In this document: piece after piece, positions 26,863 to 35,893 of the stretch
How the letters are laid out: each line of letters starts with the position of its first letter
How positions within the stretch are numbered: the stretch's first letter is position 1
Source of the DNA: Kamptonema formosum PCC 6407
GTDB lineage: Bacteria > Cyanobacteriota > Cyanobacteriia > Cyanobacteriales > Microcoleaceae
Direction: 5' to 3'
Assembly: GCF_000332155.1 (NCBI RefSeq)
Contig: NZ_KB235903.1
Coordinates: 2,112,209-2,173,427, forward strand
Length of the DNA: 61,219 nucleotides
Program-made: the position numbers and the translations under genes
The notes under the pieces: model-generated
What the model saw: only the letters and a program-made list of their open reading frames with translations
Database searches by the model: none
Told to the model about the DNA's origin: nothing

Positions 26863-29007
26863 CTAGCGGATCGTCGCTGGCAATTTAATAGTAAAAATAG
26901 AACCCTTTCCCAATCTACTTTCAACCTGAATATCTCCCCCCATCATCTGGCAAAATTTCTTAGTTATAGCAAGTCCTAAACCACTACCGTCATATCGCCG
27001 CGTTGCAGACTCATCTGCCTGAGTAAAAGCTTGAAAAACTTTCCCAATTTGCTCAGGACTCATCCCAATTCCAGTATCGCTGACTTTGAAAATAATCCAT
27101 TCTTCCCCAGACATAATTTCCGATTCTTCTTGGTGATTATTGCGATGTCTGTATACCTCTAAATTAACGTAGCCGCCTTCAGTAAATTTGCTGGCATTAC
27201 TTAATACACTAAACAAACATTGGTGAGTTTTGATGACATCACCATACATAGTCCCAATATCTTCTGGGCAGTTAACGGTTAAAATATTAGCCCTTTTTTC
27301 AGCCAAAGGTTGAAGAGTATTTACTACATCCTTAACTATAGTCTCAATATTAAATAATTCTAAATCTAGCTGTATCTGACCCGATTCTATATTCGACACA
27401 TTCAAAATATTATTAACAAGTAACAACAAATGTTTGCCCGCACTATTTATTTTTTGTAAATCGGGGATAAAATTATCCAACTCAATCTCTAAAAATTCTT
27501 CAGCTAACATATCACTGTAACCGATAATCGCATTTAAAGGAGTGCGGAGTTCGTGGCTCATATTGGCTAAAAACAAGCTTTTAGCTTTGCTTGCCTCCTC
27601 AGCTTCAGTCCGAGCTTTTTGCGCTTCTTCATTTTTGGATTGCAAGTTAGTGAATAGTTTTTGTAACTCCCAAGCCATCTGATTAAAAGCCTTAGCTAAA
27701 ATTCCTAATTCATCTTTACGGTTAATATTTACTCTTTGGTTCCATTCCCCATTGCACAAAGTTTCTGCTGCAACTGTCAGATGAGTAATTGGTTGAATAA
27801 TGCGGCTAGTTAGTATCCATGTCAAACCGCCTACACCCAAAACGGCAATGATGGCAATCGCGATCGCTAATTTCAAAAATAACTTTTCATTTTCTAAAGC
27901 TTCGTGTTCTTGCTGCAAAATAATTACCCCCCAGCCTATGTCTAACTTTTTCCCATAGGATAGCCATTTTACACCTCGATCGTCAGTAAAAGAAAATGTG
28001 CCTGTTTGACCCTTTAATAAATTTTTGACTGCTGGATAGTTACTAAGGTTAGTTAGGTGATCTCCCGATACAAAATTGGGGTCAGGATGGGCTAGGACTG
28101 CACCATTTTCATCTACTAGGAAAGCAAAGCCTGTTTTCCCCAATCGTACTGCCCCAACTACGTGAGCCAGATCGCTAAGAAATGTGCCGATGATCGCTAC
28201 TCCTTTTGTTTTAGCTCTTCCATTTATAGGAGTAGAAGATAATTTGTCTGATAGCACTAATTTTTGTACTTCATCAACTGAATCTTCTTGCGGCGAGTGA
28301 GTTGCTAAATCTAGAAGTTGTTTAGTTGTAAGATTGACAGTACCGTTATCGGGTAAACCAGGATAAGCTTTCTGAAATTGGGAGACTGCTTTGGCTGTTG
28401 GGCGATCGTAATTACCAGTAATTAAGCCTTTGTAGTAGTCAAGTGTTTTAAGTTGCTCCTGTAATTCTTTTACAGACAAACTTCTATTACCGGGATAAAT
28501 ATTAGTAAATTCTCGAATCGGTGTAGAGAAGATCATCGCAGGTTTCCCTGTGCTGTAAGAAATCACAGCTTGGCGGGTAATTTCATGACCGGCAATTGCA
28601 TTTTTAAACCACTGGCGATGGCCTCGGTAAATGCGATCGAGTGGCTGACCATTGCCGCGAGAAATAACATAACCTTCTAAATTGTAAGTTTCCACAGCAT
28701 ATATGTGGTTGTAGGTGCGGTTAATAGCAGTAACTAGCGGCAATTGCTGGCTGACATCCATGCTGATCGTGTTGGGGTTGTGGCTGAGGCTGTATAAAAT
28801 CCGAACATTCATTTGTTCCCACCGCGAGACACTTTCCGTCAAGACATCTGCTTTTAATTCAAGATGCTGTTTGGCTTGGGTGCGGATAATCTCGGCGGCG
28901 CGATCGCTAGCAAACCAGATAGCAACTAACATGGCAGGTACTACTCCCACCATTACGCCAACTGTCATTTGGAATCGCAAACTTACGAAAAATGATCCTT
29001 TCATCAC
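26863..29007 (-). CDS. Hybrid-sensor histidine kinase with a peptidoglycan-binding insert
   Basis: Membrane histidine kinase of 714 residues. Transmembrane helix 1 spans about 12-33 and helix 2 about 382-402, bracketing a Cache-type extracytoplasmic sensor. Within it, residues 187-242 (VKELQEQLKTLDYYKG...YDRPTAKAVSQFQKAYPGL) match a peptidoglycan-binding type 1 fold. HAMP follows (about 403-455), then a coiled coil, HisKA with SHELRTPLNAIIGYSDML (phospho-His near 485) and HATPase with SNASKF, DTGIGM and GSGLGLAI. No receiver domain is attached. It is a single gene with no adjacent regulator. The start Met pair at 29007/29004 is ambiguous by one codon. Confidence 0.93.
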   Translation of the reverse strand: MMKGSFFVSLRFQMTVGVMVGVVPAMLVAIWFASDRAAEIIRTQAKQHLELKADVLTESVSRWEQMNVRILYSLSHNPNTISMDVSQQLPLVTAINRTYNHIYAVETYNLEGYVISRGNGQPLDRIYRGHRQWFKNAIAGHEITRQAVISYSTGKPAMIFSTPIREFTNIYPGNRSLSVKELQEQLKTLDYYKGLITGNYDRPTAKAVSQFQKAYPGLPDNGTVNLTTKQLLDLATHSPQEDSVDEVQKLVLSDKLSSTPINGRAKTKGVAIIGTFLSDLAHVVGAVRLGKTGFAFLVDENGAVLAHPDPNFVSGDHLTNLSNYPAVKNLLKGQTGTFSFTDDRGVKWLSYGKKLDIGWGVIILQQEHEALENEKLFLKLAIAIAIIAVLGVGGLTWILTSRIIQPITHLTVAAETLCNGEWNQRVNINRKDELGILAKAFNQMAWELQKLFTNLQSKNEEAQKARTEAEEASKAKSLFLANMSHELRTPLNAIIGYSDMLAEEFLEIELDNFIPDLQKINSAGKHLLLLVNNILNVSNIESGQIQLDLELFNIETIVKDVVNTLQPLAEKRANILTVNCPEDIGTMYGDVIKTHQCLFSVLSNASKFTEGGYVNLEVYRHRNNHQEESEIMSGEEWIIFKVSDTGIGMSPEQIGKVFQAFTQADESATRRYDGSGLGLAITKKFCQMMGGDIQVESRLGKGSIFTIKLPATIR

Positions 29008-29417
29008 AGCATTATTTGTTAAGAAACAAGATCGTTGGAGACATGGTGTTTACTCTAGGTTCCTTCATTTTTAATATCGATCTAAGTAGTTTTGTGAGAA
29101 TATATACATATAATTGGATTTAGTTCTACCTAAAATCCCTATTCAGGATAAAAATAATCCATTGGTACTCCTTCCTGGAGTTGTGGAAATTTGCGGTTGA
29201 TAGCTATTAGCTACACTTAGACCCTTTTTGCGCGTAAAGGCAAAAAGCAGCGACCTAAAGAGCTGTGACCTTTCCACTATGTCATAGGTTCGGGGATGGT
29301 GGCTATGATAATTTTACTGATGAGTGTTGCTATAGTTAGTACGATTGGATAGTATAGCTAGCGTCGGGCGGGTGCTGAAGCTCGTAAAATATTAAGATAT
29401 TACAAAGCTTTTCCTAA
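29008..29417. other. Intergenic stretch, nothing recognised
   Basis: The gap between the divergent histidine kinase and J-domain genes is 556 bases. These first 410 bases contain no convincing ORF. A short imperfect palindrome (TTTTTGCGCGTAAAGGCAAAAA) lies near 29225-29246. Promoters for the kinase gene are expected near its left end. Confidence 0.4.
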
Positions 29418-29567
29418 CTGCTAAGAAATGAGGCGAGCGAATTTGTTATAATCGCCAATACCGCTCATTTTCCGATGGTGGAAGATGCGCCAACTGAGGA
29501 AAAGCGAATCCGAGAGTTTTTGCTATCTATCTATAGCTTAGCTAAATCAGGAGACTTGCCCGCATGA
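29418..29567 (+). pseudogene. Remnant of an alpha/beta hydrolase 3' end
   Basis: An open frame without a good start encodes a segment reading VIIANTAHFPMVEDAPTEEK and then an REFLLSIYS tail. The pattern 'xxTxHFPMVExP...FL' is typical of the catalytic-His region at the C-terminus of alpha/beta hydrolases. Nothing upstream in this frame continues the fold, and a stop lies at 29415-29417. It looks like a truncated gene remnant. Its TGA overlaps the J-domain start as ATGA, so it could still be translated from the ATG at 29475 and coupled to that gene. Confidence 0.4.
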
Positions 29568-30613
29568 AGGAGCTAGATCAGTATTATAAGGTTCTAGGGT
29601 TATTGCCAGGGGCTTCCCAAGAAGAAGTTAACCAGGCTTATAAGGATTTGGCGTTTATTTGGCATCCAGATCGTATCCCTAATGATAATCCCAGACTGCA
29701 ACAAAAAGCTCAAGAAAAACTTAAGGAAATTAATCAAGCACGGGAAAAATTACGGGCAATTAAAGTCACTCCTGGATCGGCGCGATCGCCCAAGTCGAAA
29801 GAGTCGTCTCGCTATGCTCAATCTCAAGCACAATGGCGATCCCAATCTGAAGCGCAATCTCGCTATCAATCTTCTGCTCAAGCAAAATCCGAAGCGCACT
29901 CTAGCTATCAATCTTCTACTCAAGCAAAATCTCAAGCTCAATCTAGCTATCAATCTTCTGCTCAAGCAAAATCTCAAGCGCAATCTCCCTATCAATCTTC
30001 TACTCAAGCAAAATCTCAAGCGCAATCTCCCTATCAATCTCCTACTCAAGCAAAATCTCAAGCGCAATCTCCCTATCAATCTCCTACTCAAGCAAAATCT
30101 GCTGCTCAATCTTACTATCAATCTCCTGCTCAACCTCAAGCTCAATCTTACTATCAACCTCCTGCTCAATCTCCTGCTCAATCTTACTATCAATCCCCTC
30201 CTCAATCGCCATCCTATCCTACTTCTCCCCAGCCTAATCAAAACACAAGTCCCGATTTAAGCGGAGCAGACTTTAGGGGAGCTTCATTGAAAGAGAAGGA
30301 TTTATCAGGTAGAAATTTAAGTAATGCTAACTTAAGTGATGCCGATTTGAGCGATGCTTTCCTGCATAATGTAAACCTCAAAGGAGCAAATTTGTACAAA
30401 GCAAATTTATTTAGAGCCAACCTTTTGTCAGCCTGCTTAACCAATGCCAATTTGAGAGAAACTAATTTAATTGGAGCAGATTTAAGCGGTGCAGATTTGA
30501 GTGGTGCTGACTTAACTGGAGCGAAAATTGGTTACGGCGATCGCATTCTAGTAAAACTGACGGGAACTAAGTTAACAGGAGCAATTTTACCAGACGGAAG
30601 AATTCATCAATAG
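29564..30613 (+). CDS. J-domain protein with tandem Ser/Gln repeats and pentapeptide repeats
   Basis: A 349-residue fusion. Residues about 5-66 form a DnaJ-type J-domain with the DnaK-activating HPD at 34-36. Residues about 85-225 are low complexity with seven or so copies of a 14-residue unit (YQSSTQAKSQAQSP type), encoded by 42-base tandem repeats at about 29850-30130. Residues about 230-345 are pentapeptide repeats of the A(D/N)LSG type forming a right-handed beta-helix. It probably recruits Hsp70 to whatever the helix binds. No zinc-finger or client domain of classical DnaJ is present. The start overlaps an upstream stop (ATGA). Confidence 0.9.
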   Translation: MKELDQYYKVLGLLPGASQEEVNQAYKDLAFIWHPDRIPNDNPRLQQKAQEKLKEINQAREKLRAIKVTPGSARSPKSKESSRYAQSQAQWRSQSEAQSRYQSSAQAKSEAHSSYQSSTQAKSQAQSSYQSSAQAKSQAQSPYQSSTQAKSQAQSPYQSPTQAKSQAQSPYQSPTQAKSAAQSYYQSPAQPQAQSYYQPPAQSPAQSYYQSPPQSPSYPTSPQPNQNTSPDLSGADFRGASLKEKDLSGRNLSNANLSDADLSDAFLHNVNLKGANLYKANLFRANLLSACLTNANLRETNLIGADLSGADLSGADLTGAKIGYGDRILVKLTGTKLTGAILPDGRIHQ

Positions 30614-30628
30614 AATTGCTAAGACGGT

Positions 30629-30766
30629 TAGGGGCTAGGGGCTAGGGGCTAAGGGCTAGGGGCTAGGGAAAGAAAGGAAAGAGAAGGGACTGAGAGGGTA
30701 GAGGCTAGGGGAGAACAACGAACAACGAACAACTAACAAAGAACAACTAACAACTAACAACTAACC
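30629..30766. repeat. GGGGCTA and CAACTAA arrays between two convergent genes
   Basis: GGGGCTA units at 30629-30668 and AACAACGAAC/AACAACTAAC units at about 30714-30766. The second array supplies the stop codon of the carboxypeptidase gene. Confidence 0.9.
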
Positions 30767-32092
30767 CCCGATCAGAATATCATTACGATTTGCCGCACCC
30801 AAAGCAGGTCTAGCACCGTTAATGTGGGGCGTAATTGCAAAGGGTAAACTTGGTGCGAGTCCCCACTTGTTCACCAACTGCTGCAAGAACAAATCTTGTT
30901 CACTTCTCAATCCATCCCAATCACTACCGCGATTAACAATTGCGAACCAAACCAAACCCCGATCGCGCGTTGGTATAACTCCAGCCAAAGCAATCACACG
31001 ATCTAAAGTCCCAGTTTTCGCAACAGTTCCTTTAGGAATATGGCGATGTTCCAATGTCCCTTTATCGCGTCCCGACACTGGAAATAGATCGGCAATTGTT
31101 AGATTAGTGCCGTACAAATAACGTTGAATTGCTTGTAGCATTGCACAGACAGCCCTGGGAGAAATCCGATTTTCTTCCCCTAATCCAGAACCATTAATCA
31201 ATTGAACTTCTGACTGCGGAACCCCAGCCGCCCAAGCAGCTTGCTGCTGTACAACTTTCGCCCCGCCGACAACATCAGCCAGCATTTCCGCCATCTCATT
31301 ATCGCTGTAGATATTCATTTGCTTAAGAATTTCCGCTAGCGGAAGCGATCGCCTTTTTAACAGCAAGCGGCCACTAGCCACAGATTTCTTAGCTACAACA
31401 TTACCCGCGATCGCCACACGAGGTCGAGCAGTTCCCGGAGGCATCTTATAATACAAACCCTTAACTGCCGACGACCAAATTGTAGAATCGAGCCCCTCCC
31501 GCAATAACTCCCCCGCCACCATTGGATTCGAGTCGTAATTCATCCAAAACTTGCCCACAATCACCAAATTGCCAGCAACCCGATTAATCCCCATCTTATT
31601 CAGAGCATTACCAACAGCGATCGCCTCCTCCCAAACAAACAACGGATCGCCCCCACCCTCAACTACCAAATCCCCCCGTAAAACCCCATTCTTAATCGGC
31701 CCAGTAGCACTCAGCCGCGTTTCAAACTGATAATTCGCCCCCCAAGTTTGCAGCGAAGCCAAAGAAGTCGCAATCTTCGTCAGTGAAGCCCCAGGCACCG
31801 GCACAGTCCCCTCATTACTCACCAGAGGTCTAATTCCCGACTGCATCCACACCCCCTGAGAACCCTCAAGCATCCCCTTTGCCGATAACTGCTGTAAGTA
31901 TCCCTGTACCGCCGCTGCTGTAGCTCCATCAGGATTGACCAAAGGCGACTGGCTAACATCGCCACCAGCCAAAACCAAGCCAGATAGCCCCCCTTCCCAA
32001 GCCAGCACCGCAGCAGCATTCAGCCCAACTTTTTGTAGGCCCGCCGCTTCCAGCCATAAAGAAATTATCCCAGAACTCAATAATTCCAACAT
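30761..32092 (-). CDS. dacB: D-alanyl-D-alanine carboxypeptidase/endopeptidase (PBP4 family, S13)
   Basis: Cell-wall enzyme of 443 residues that trims or cleaves peptidoglycan cross-links. The penicillin-binding triad is present: SLTK (SxxK near 102-106), YSDNEMAEML (SxN near 262-264) and KTGTLDRV (KTG near 357-359). Residues 1-30 are only moderately hydrophobic, so export by a standard signal peptide is not obvious and the start may need revision. The stop TAG lies in a TTAGTTG heptamer array, right after the final Gly-Gly. It converges with the J-domain gene. Confidence 0.9.
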   Translation of the reverse strand: MLELLSSGIISLWLEAAGLQKVGLNAAAVLAWEGGLSGLVLAGGDVSQSPLVNPDGATAAAVQGYLQQLSAKGMLEGSQGVWMQSGIRPLVSNEGTVPVPGASLTKIATSLASLQTWGANYQFETRLSATGPIKNGVLRGDLVVEGGGDPLFVWEEAIAVGNALNKMGINRVAGNLVIVGKFWMNYDSNPMVAGELLREGLDSTIWSSAVKGLYYKMPPGTARPRVAIAGNVVAKKSVASGRLLLKRRSLPLAEILKQMNIYSDNEMAEMLADVVGGAKVVQQQAAWAAGVPQSEVQLINGSGLGEENRISPRAVCAMLQAIQRYLYGTNLTIADLFPVSGRDKGTLEHRHIPKGTVAKTGTLDRVIALAGVIPTRDRGLVWFAIVNRGSDWDGLRSEQDLFLQQLVNKWGLAPSLPFAITPHINGARPALGAANRNDILIGG

Positions 32093-32130
32093 TTTTAACT
32101 CCTATAGCACTTACACAGTCTTAAAGAGGA

Positions 32131-32400
32131 TACGGAGCGAGGAAGATGGGGAGGATGGGGAAGATGGGGAGGATGGGGAAGATGGGGAGGATGGGGAGGA
32201 TGGGGAGGATGGGGAGATAAATCCTCCCCATCCGACCGCGCTCCTCTGCTCCTCTGCTCCTCTGCTCCTCTGCTCCTCTGCTCCTCTGCTCCTCTGCTCC
32301 CCTGCTCCCCCGCTCCCCCGCTCCCCCGCTCCCCCTCGCCTCCCCCGCTCCCCTCGCTCCCCCGCCCCCGCTCCCCCGCCCCCCCGCTCCCCCATCTTCC
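32131..32400. repeat. Compound minisatellite upstream of plsX
   Basis: About eight GGGGA(A/G)GAT units (32139-32217) are followed by about eight CTCCTCTG units (32241-32298) and then CCCCCGCTC units to 32390. It fills the 400-base gap between divergent dacB and plsX. Frames through it encode only Asp/Gly/Glu, Pro/Ser or Arg/Gly repeats and are rejected as genes. Confidence 0.95.
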
Positions 32401-32493
32401 CTTTAGAACCCATCGCAAATACAGAATTCCTAGTTATGACTTGTGTATCCAGACTTCCTGGTAGAATTTTTAAGGTTTCTCATACTTTGGTCA

Positions 32494-33528
32494 ATGGGAT
32501 CGAATCGCGCAAGGATTGCAATAGACGCTATGGGTGGGGATCACGCCCCCGCTGAAATTGTTGCGGGAGCGCTGAAGGCACAGGAAAAATTAGGGGTGGA
32601 AATTTTGCTCGTGGGCGACCCAGAGCAAATCGAAGCCTCGCTCAAGCAACATCATGCCTCACCTCACCCAGAAATCGTTCCCTCTGAGGGGACGGTAGAA
32701 ATGCACGAAGAGCCTTTAAGCGCCTTAAAACGCAAACCCAAGGCTTCAATTAACGTGGCAATGGACTTAGTAAAACAGCAACGAGCCGACGCTGTGGTGT
32801 CAGCCGGTCACTCAGGAGCCGCGATGGCCGCAGCCCTGCTGCGGTTGGGCCGACTCCCTGGCATTGACCGCCCTGCGATCGGCGCTGTTTTGCCCACAAT
32901 GGTATCCAGCAGACCGGTACTCATCCTCGATGTCGGTGCTAATGTAGACTGTCGCCCTAAGTATTTAGAGCAGTTTGCCGTCATGGGAACGATTTACAGC
33001 CAGTACGTACTCGGAGTTACCGAGCCCAAAGTCGGACTTCTCAACATTGGGGAAGAACCTTCTAAAGGAAACGACCAGGCGGTACGCACCCACCAGATGT
33101 TAGTTGATAATCCTCAGATTCCTTTTATTGGAAATGCTGAAGGTCGTGACGTACTTTCTGGTAACTTTGATGTGATCGTTTGCGATGGGTTTGTGGGTAA
33201 TGTCTTATTGAAGTTTGCAGAGGCAGTAGGCGAAATTGTCCTGCAAATGTTTAAAGAGGAATTGTCCTCTGGGATCGAAAACAAAATTGCTGCCAAGATG
33301 TTGCAACCAAGTCTGAAGCGGTTTAAGCAGCGGGTAGACCACGTTGAACATGGAGGTGGTTTGCTTTTGGGTGTGGCTGGAGTTTGCATTATCAGTCATG
33401 GCTCATCTCAAGCAAATTCCATCAGCAATGCCATTCGTCTGGCAAAAGAAGCGATTGATAACCAAGTGCTAGAGCGCATTCAGTCGCAATATCAGAAAAG
33501 CGGTCAGGAACAAGAAGCTAGAAGTTAG
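32494..33528 (+). CDS. plsX: Phosphate acyltransferase PlsX
   Basis: Peripheral membrane enzyme (344 residues) that makes acyl-phosphate from acyl-ACP for phospholipid synthesis. It starts with ARIAIDAMGGDHAPAEIV, the family signature; the block MDLVKQQRADAVVSAGHSGA and the later IGNAEGRDVLSGNFDVIVCDGFVGN are also diagnostic. The open frame extends upstream to 32443, but the ATG at 32494 places the signature at the normal distance. It leads plsX-fabH-fabD on one strand, the usual bacterial fatty-acid cluster. Confidence 0.96.
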   Translation: MGSNRARIAIDAMGGDHAPAEIVAGALKAQEKLGVEILLVGDPEQIEASLKQHHASPHPEIVPSEGTVEMHEEPLSALKRKPKASINVAMDLVKQQRADAVVSAGHSGAAMAAALLRLGRLPGIDRPAIGAVLPTMVSSRPVLILDVGANVDCRPKYLEQFAVMGTIYSQYVLGVTEPKVGLLNIGEEPSKGNDQAVRTHQMLVDNPQIPFIGNAEGRDVLSGNFDVIVCDGFVGNVLLKFAEAVGEIVLQMFKEELSSGIENKIAAKMLQPSLKRFKQRVDHVEHGGGLLLGVAGVCIISHGSSQANSISNAIRLAKEAIDNQVLERIQSQYQKSGQEQEARS

Positions 33529-33677
33529 AGGAAGTTTGCAGGAATTAAAAATTGAAAAGGTAAAATCAAAAAGCTGTATTACTTATTATTAATAGTAGTT
33601 TCAGCTAATCAAAGCAACCTTTTTAATTTTTAATTTTTAATTTCTCCAACTGGTAGCTAATTATTGGGAGAGGAAAG

Positions 33678-34676
33678 TTGCAGCAATCAGGGATAGGTAT
33701 TGCCTTGACAGGGAGCGGCTCTTGTACGCCGCAAGTTACCCTAGATAATGATGGACTCAGTCAGATCGTGGAAACATCTGACGAGTGGATTAGTTCGAGA
33801 ACGGGGATTCGCCAAAGACGACTGGCGGATGCTGAGACTTCTGTGTGCGCGATCGCAGTCGAGGCATCCAAACAGGCGATCGAAATGGCACAAATAGCAC
33901 CAACAGATATCGACTTGATTATTTTAGCCACCTCAAGTGCTGACGATTTATTCGGCACTGCTAGCCAAATTCAAGTTCAGTTAGGCGCAACCAAAGCTGT
34001 AGCTTTTGATTTGACAGCCGCTTGTTCTGGCTTTGTTTTCGGGTTAGTAACCGCCGCGCAATTCATTCGCACTGGGGCGTATCAAAATGTCTTATTAATT
34101 GGCGCTGATATTCTCTCCCGCTGGGTAAATTGGTCAGATCGAGGCACTTGTGTTTTATTTGGCGATGGTGCGGGTGCAGTCATAATGCAAGCCAACGATC
34201 GCGATCGCCTTTTAGGATTTGAAATTCGCAGCGATGGCACCCAAAATGCCTGTCTCAACCTAGCTTACCGCCCCCAACCCAAAGAATTAGTTCCAGGCGT
34301 TACCATCGGTCAAGGCGCTTATCAACCTATCACCATGAACGGTCAAGAAGTCTATCGCTTTGCCGTCAAAAAAGTCCCCGAAGTTATTGAAAAAGCCCTC
34401 TTCCGCTCAAACATCAGTGTAGAGGAAATTGACTGGCTCCTGCTACACCAAGCTAATCAACGAATTCTCGACGCAGTAGCTCAGAGGTTAAAAATCCCCC
34501 CACAAAAAGTAATCAGCAATCTCGCTAATTACGGCAACACCTCAGCAGCTTCAATTCCCTTAGCTTTAGATGAAGCTTTGCGACAAGGTAAAATTAAACC
34601 AGGCGACGCGATCGCCGCTGCTGGTTTTGGTGCAGGATTGACCTGGGGAGCAGCAATTTTTCAATGGGGGCGTTAA
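33678..34676 (+). CDS. fabH: 3-oxoacyl-ACP synthase III
   Basis: Condensing enzyme that starts fatty-acid synthesis by joining acetyl-CoA and malonyl-ACP. The catalytic triad is visible in 332 residues: Cys near 115 (TAACSGF), His near 257 (LLHQANQRI) and Asn near 287 (NYGNTSAAS). The start is TTG with GAGAGGAAAG upstream. It is 150 bases downstream of plsX and 170 bases upstream of fabD, with the second gap holding heptamer arrays. Length and motifs are normal. Confidence 0.97.
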   Translation: MQQSGIGIALTGSGSCTPQVTLDNDGLSQIVETSDEWISSRTGIRQRRLADAETSVCAIAVEASKQAIEMAQIAPTDIDLIILATSSADDLFGTASQIQVQLGATKAVAFDLTAACSGFVFGLVTAAQFIRTGAYQNVLLIGADILSRWVNWSDRGTCVLFGDGAGAVIMQANDRDRLLGFEIRSDGTQNACLNLAYRPQPKELVPGVTIGQGAYQPITMNGQEVYRFAVKKVPEVIEKALFRSNISVEEIDWLLLHQANQRILDAVAQRLKIPPQKVISNLANYGNTSAASIPLALDEALRQGKIKPGDAIAAAGFGAGLTWGAAIFQWGR

Positions 34677-34776
34677 ACGGCTAACAGTCAGTTATTACAA
34701 AAGGGAGATCGGAACTAATGAAAGAAAATTACATAAAAAGAAAACGGATTTAACAACTATAACGAATTTGACAAAT

Positions 34777-34844
34777 TACCAGTTAACAGTTAACAGTTAA
34801 CAGTTAACAATTACCAATTACCAATTACCAATTACCAATTAGCA
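34777..34844. repeat. TTAACAG and AATTACC arrays before fabD
   Basis: Four or so TTAACAG units are followed by about five AATTACC units. The array ends about six bases before the fabD ATG. Confidence 0.95.
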
Positions 34845-34849
34845 AAAAA

Positions 34850-35731
34850 ATGACTAAAACAGCATGGGTATTTCCCGGTCAAGGTTCTCAGGCAGTTGGA
34901 ATGGGTGTAGATTTGTTAGAACTGCCAGGAGCAAAAGCCAAATTTAGCCTCGCAGAACAGATTTTAGGATGGTCTGTCCCCCAACTCTGCCAAGGTGATG
35001 AAGAGAAACTTTCTCGCACCCTTTATACTCAACCTTGCCTTTACGTTGTCGAAAGTATTTTAGCAGACTTAATGCGTCAAAAAGGCCATTACCCCGCTGT
35101 AGTTGCAGGTCACAGTCTAGGAGAATACACCGCTCTTTATGCCGCAGGTGTATTTGACTTTGAGACAGGATTGCGCCTAGTTAAACGTCGCTCCGAACTC
35201 ATGGAAAGCGCCTCCGGCGGTCAAATGGTAGCCTTAATGGGATTTGACCGTCAACAACTTGAATTACAAATTCAATATAGCCAAGACGTAGTGTTAGCAA
35301 ATGACAACAGCGACGGACAAGTAGTAATTTCTGGAAAACCTGCGGCAGTTGAGGGACTTTTAGCAAAGATAAAGGTAAAACGCGCCGTTAAATTAAACGT
35401 TTCAGGCGCATTTCACTCACCTTTGATGGCATCAGCAGCGGCAGAATTTCAACAAGTTTTAAAGTCTACAAGATTTTCAGATGCCAAAGTATTTGTACTC
35501 TCAAATGCTGAACCAGCACCGACTACAAATGCAGCTACTTTGAAGCAGCGTTTAACTCAACAGATGACCAAGGGTGTGCGGTGGCGCGAAATCTGTTTGC
35601 AATTACCCCAAGAGGGTGTTGAAAAAGTGATAGAAATCGGCCCCGGCAAAGTGCTGACAGGTTTAATTAAACGCAATTCTCCTGATTTAGAGTTAGAAAA
35701 TGTCAGCACTGCCGCTCAAGTACCGAATTAA
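34850..35731 (+). CDS. fabD: Malonyl CoA-ACP transacylase
   Basis: Cytoplasmic enzyme of 293 residues that loads malonate onto acyl carrier protein. It has the FPGQGSQ start, GHSLGEYTAL with the catalytic Ser near residue 90, and SGAFHSPLM with the His near 188. Length is normal. There is no Shine-Dalgarno: AATTACC heptamers and an A-run lie directly before the ATG. Position after plsX and fabH fits a fatty-acid cluster. Confidence 0.96.
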   Translation: MTKTAWVFPGQGSQAVGMGVDLLELPGAKAKFSLAEQILGWSVPQLCQGDEEKLSRTLYTQPCLYVVESILADLMRQKGHYPAVVAGHSLGEYTALYAAGVFDFETGLRLVKRRSELMESASGGQMVALMGFDRQQLELQIQYSQDVVLANDNSDGQVVISGKPAAVEGLLAKIKVKRAVKLNVSGAFHSPLMASAAAEFQQVLKSTRFSDAKVFVLSNAEPAPTTNAATLKQRLTQQMTKGVRWREICLQLPQEGVEKVIEIGPGKVLTGLIKRNSPDLELENVSTAAQVPN

Positions 35732-35763
35732 TTTTTAGTTAACTATCCTTTAACCTTTTGTCG

Positions 35764-35821
35764 GGTGGGCGCTCATAATTATTCGTAATAATACTTACGG
35801 ATTTAAATCAGAGCGCCCACC
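35764..35821. terminator. Inverted repeat after fabD
   Basis: GGTGGGCGCTC at 35764-35774 is exactly complementary to GAGCGCCCACC at 35811-35821, with a 36-base AT-rich loop that itself holds a small hairpin. It lies 33 bases after the fabD stop. It lacks a T-run, so it could be a terminator or a small dispersed palindromic element. Confidence 0.5.
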
Positions 35822-35893
35822 TTACTTTCTACATTGCTACCTTCCAAAATCCTGTAGTACACTGGGTGTAAAAATAAAATTCACCAAGCCCTT

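Noticed and set aside
29850-30130. 42-bp repeats considered as a CRISPR array
   Set aside because: The units are directly adjacent with no spacers and encode an in-frame protein linker.
32095-32418. Several 100-codon frames across the minisatellite upstream of plsX
   Set aside because: They encode only Gly/Glu/Arg or Pro/Ser/His low complexity from tandem repeats, with no conserved region.
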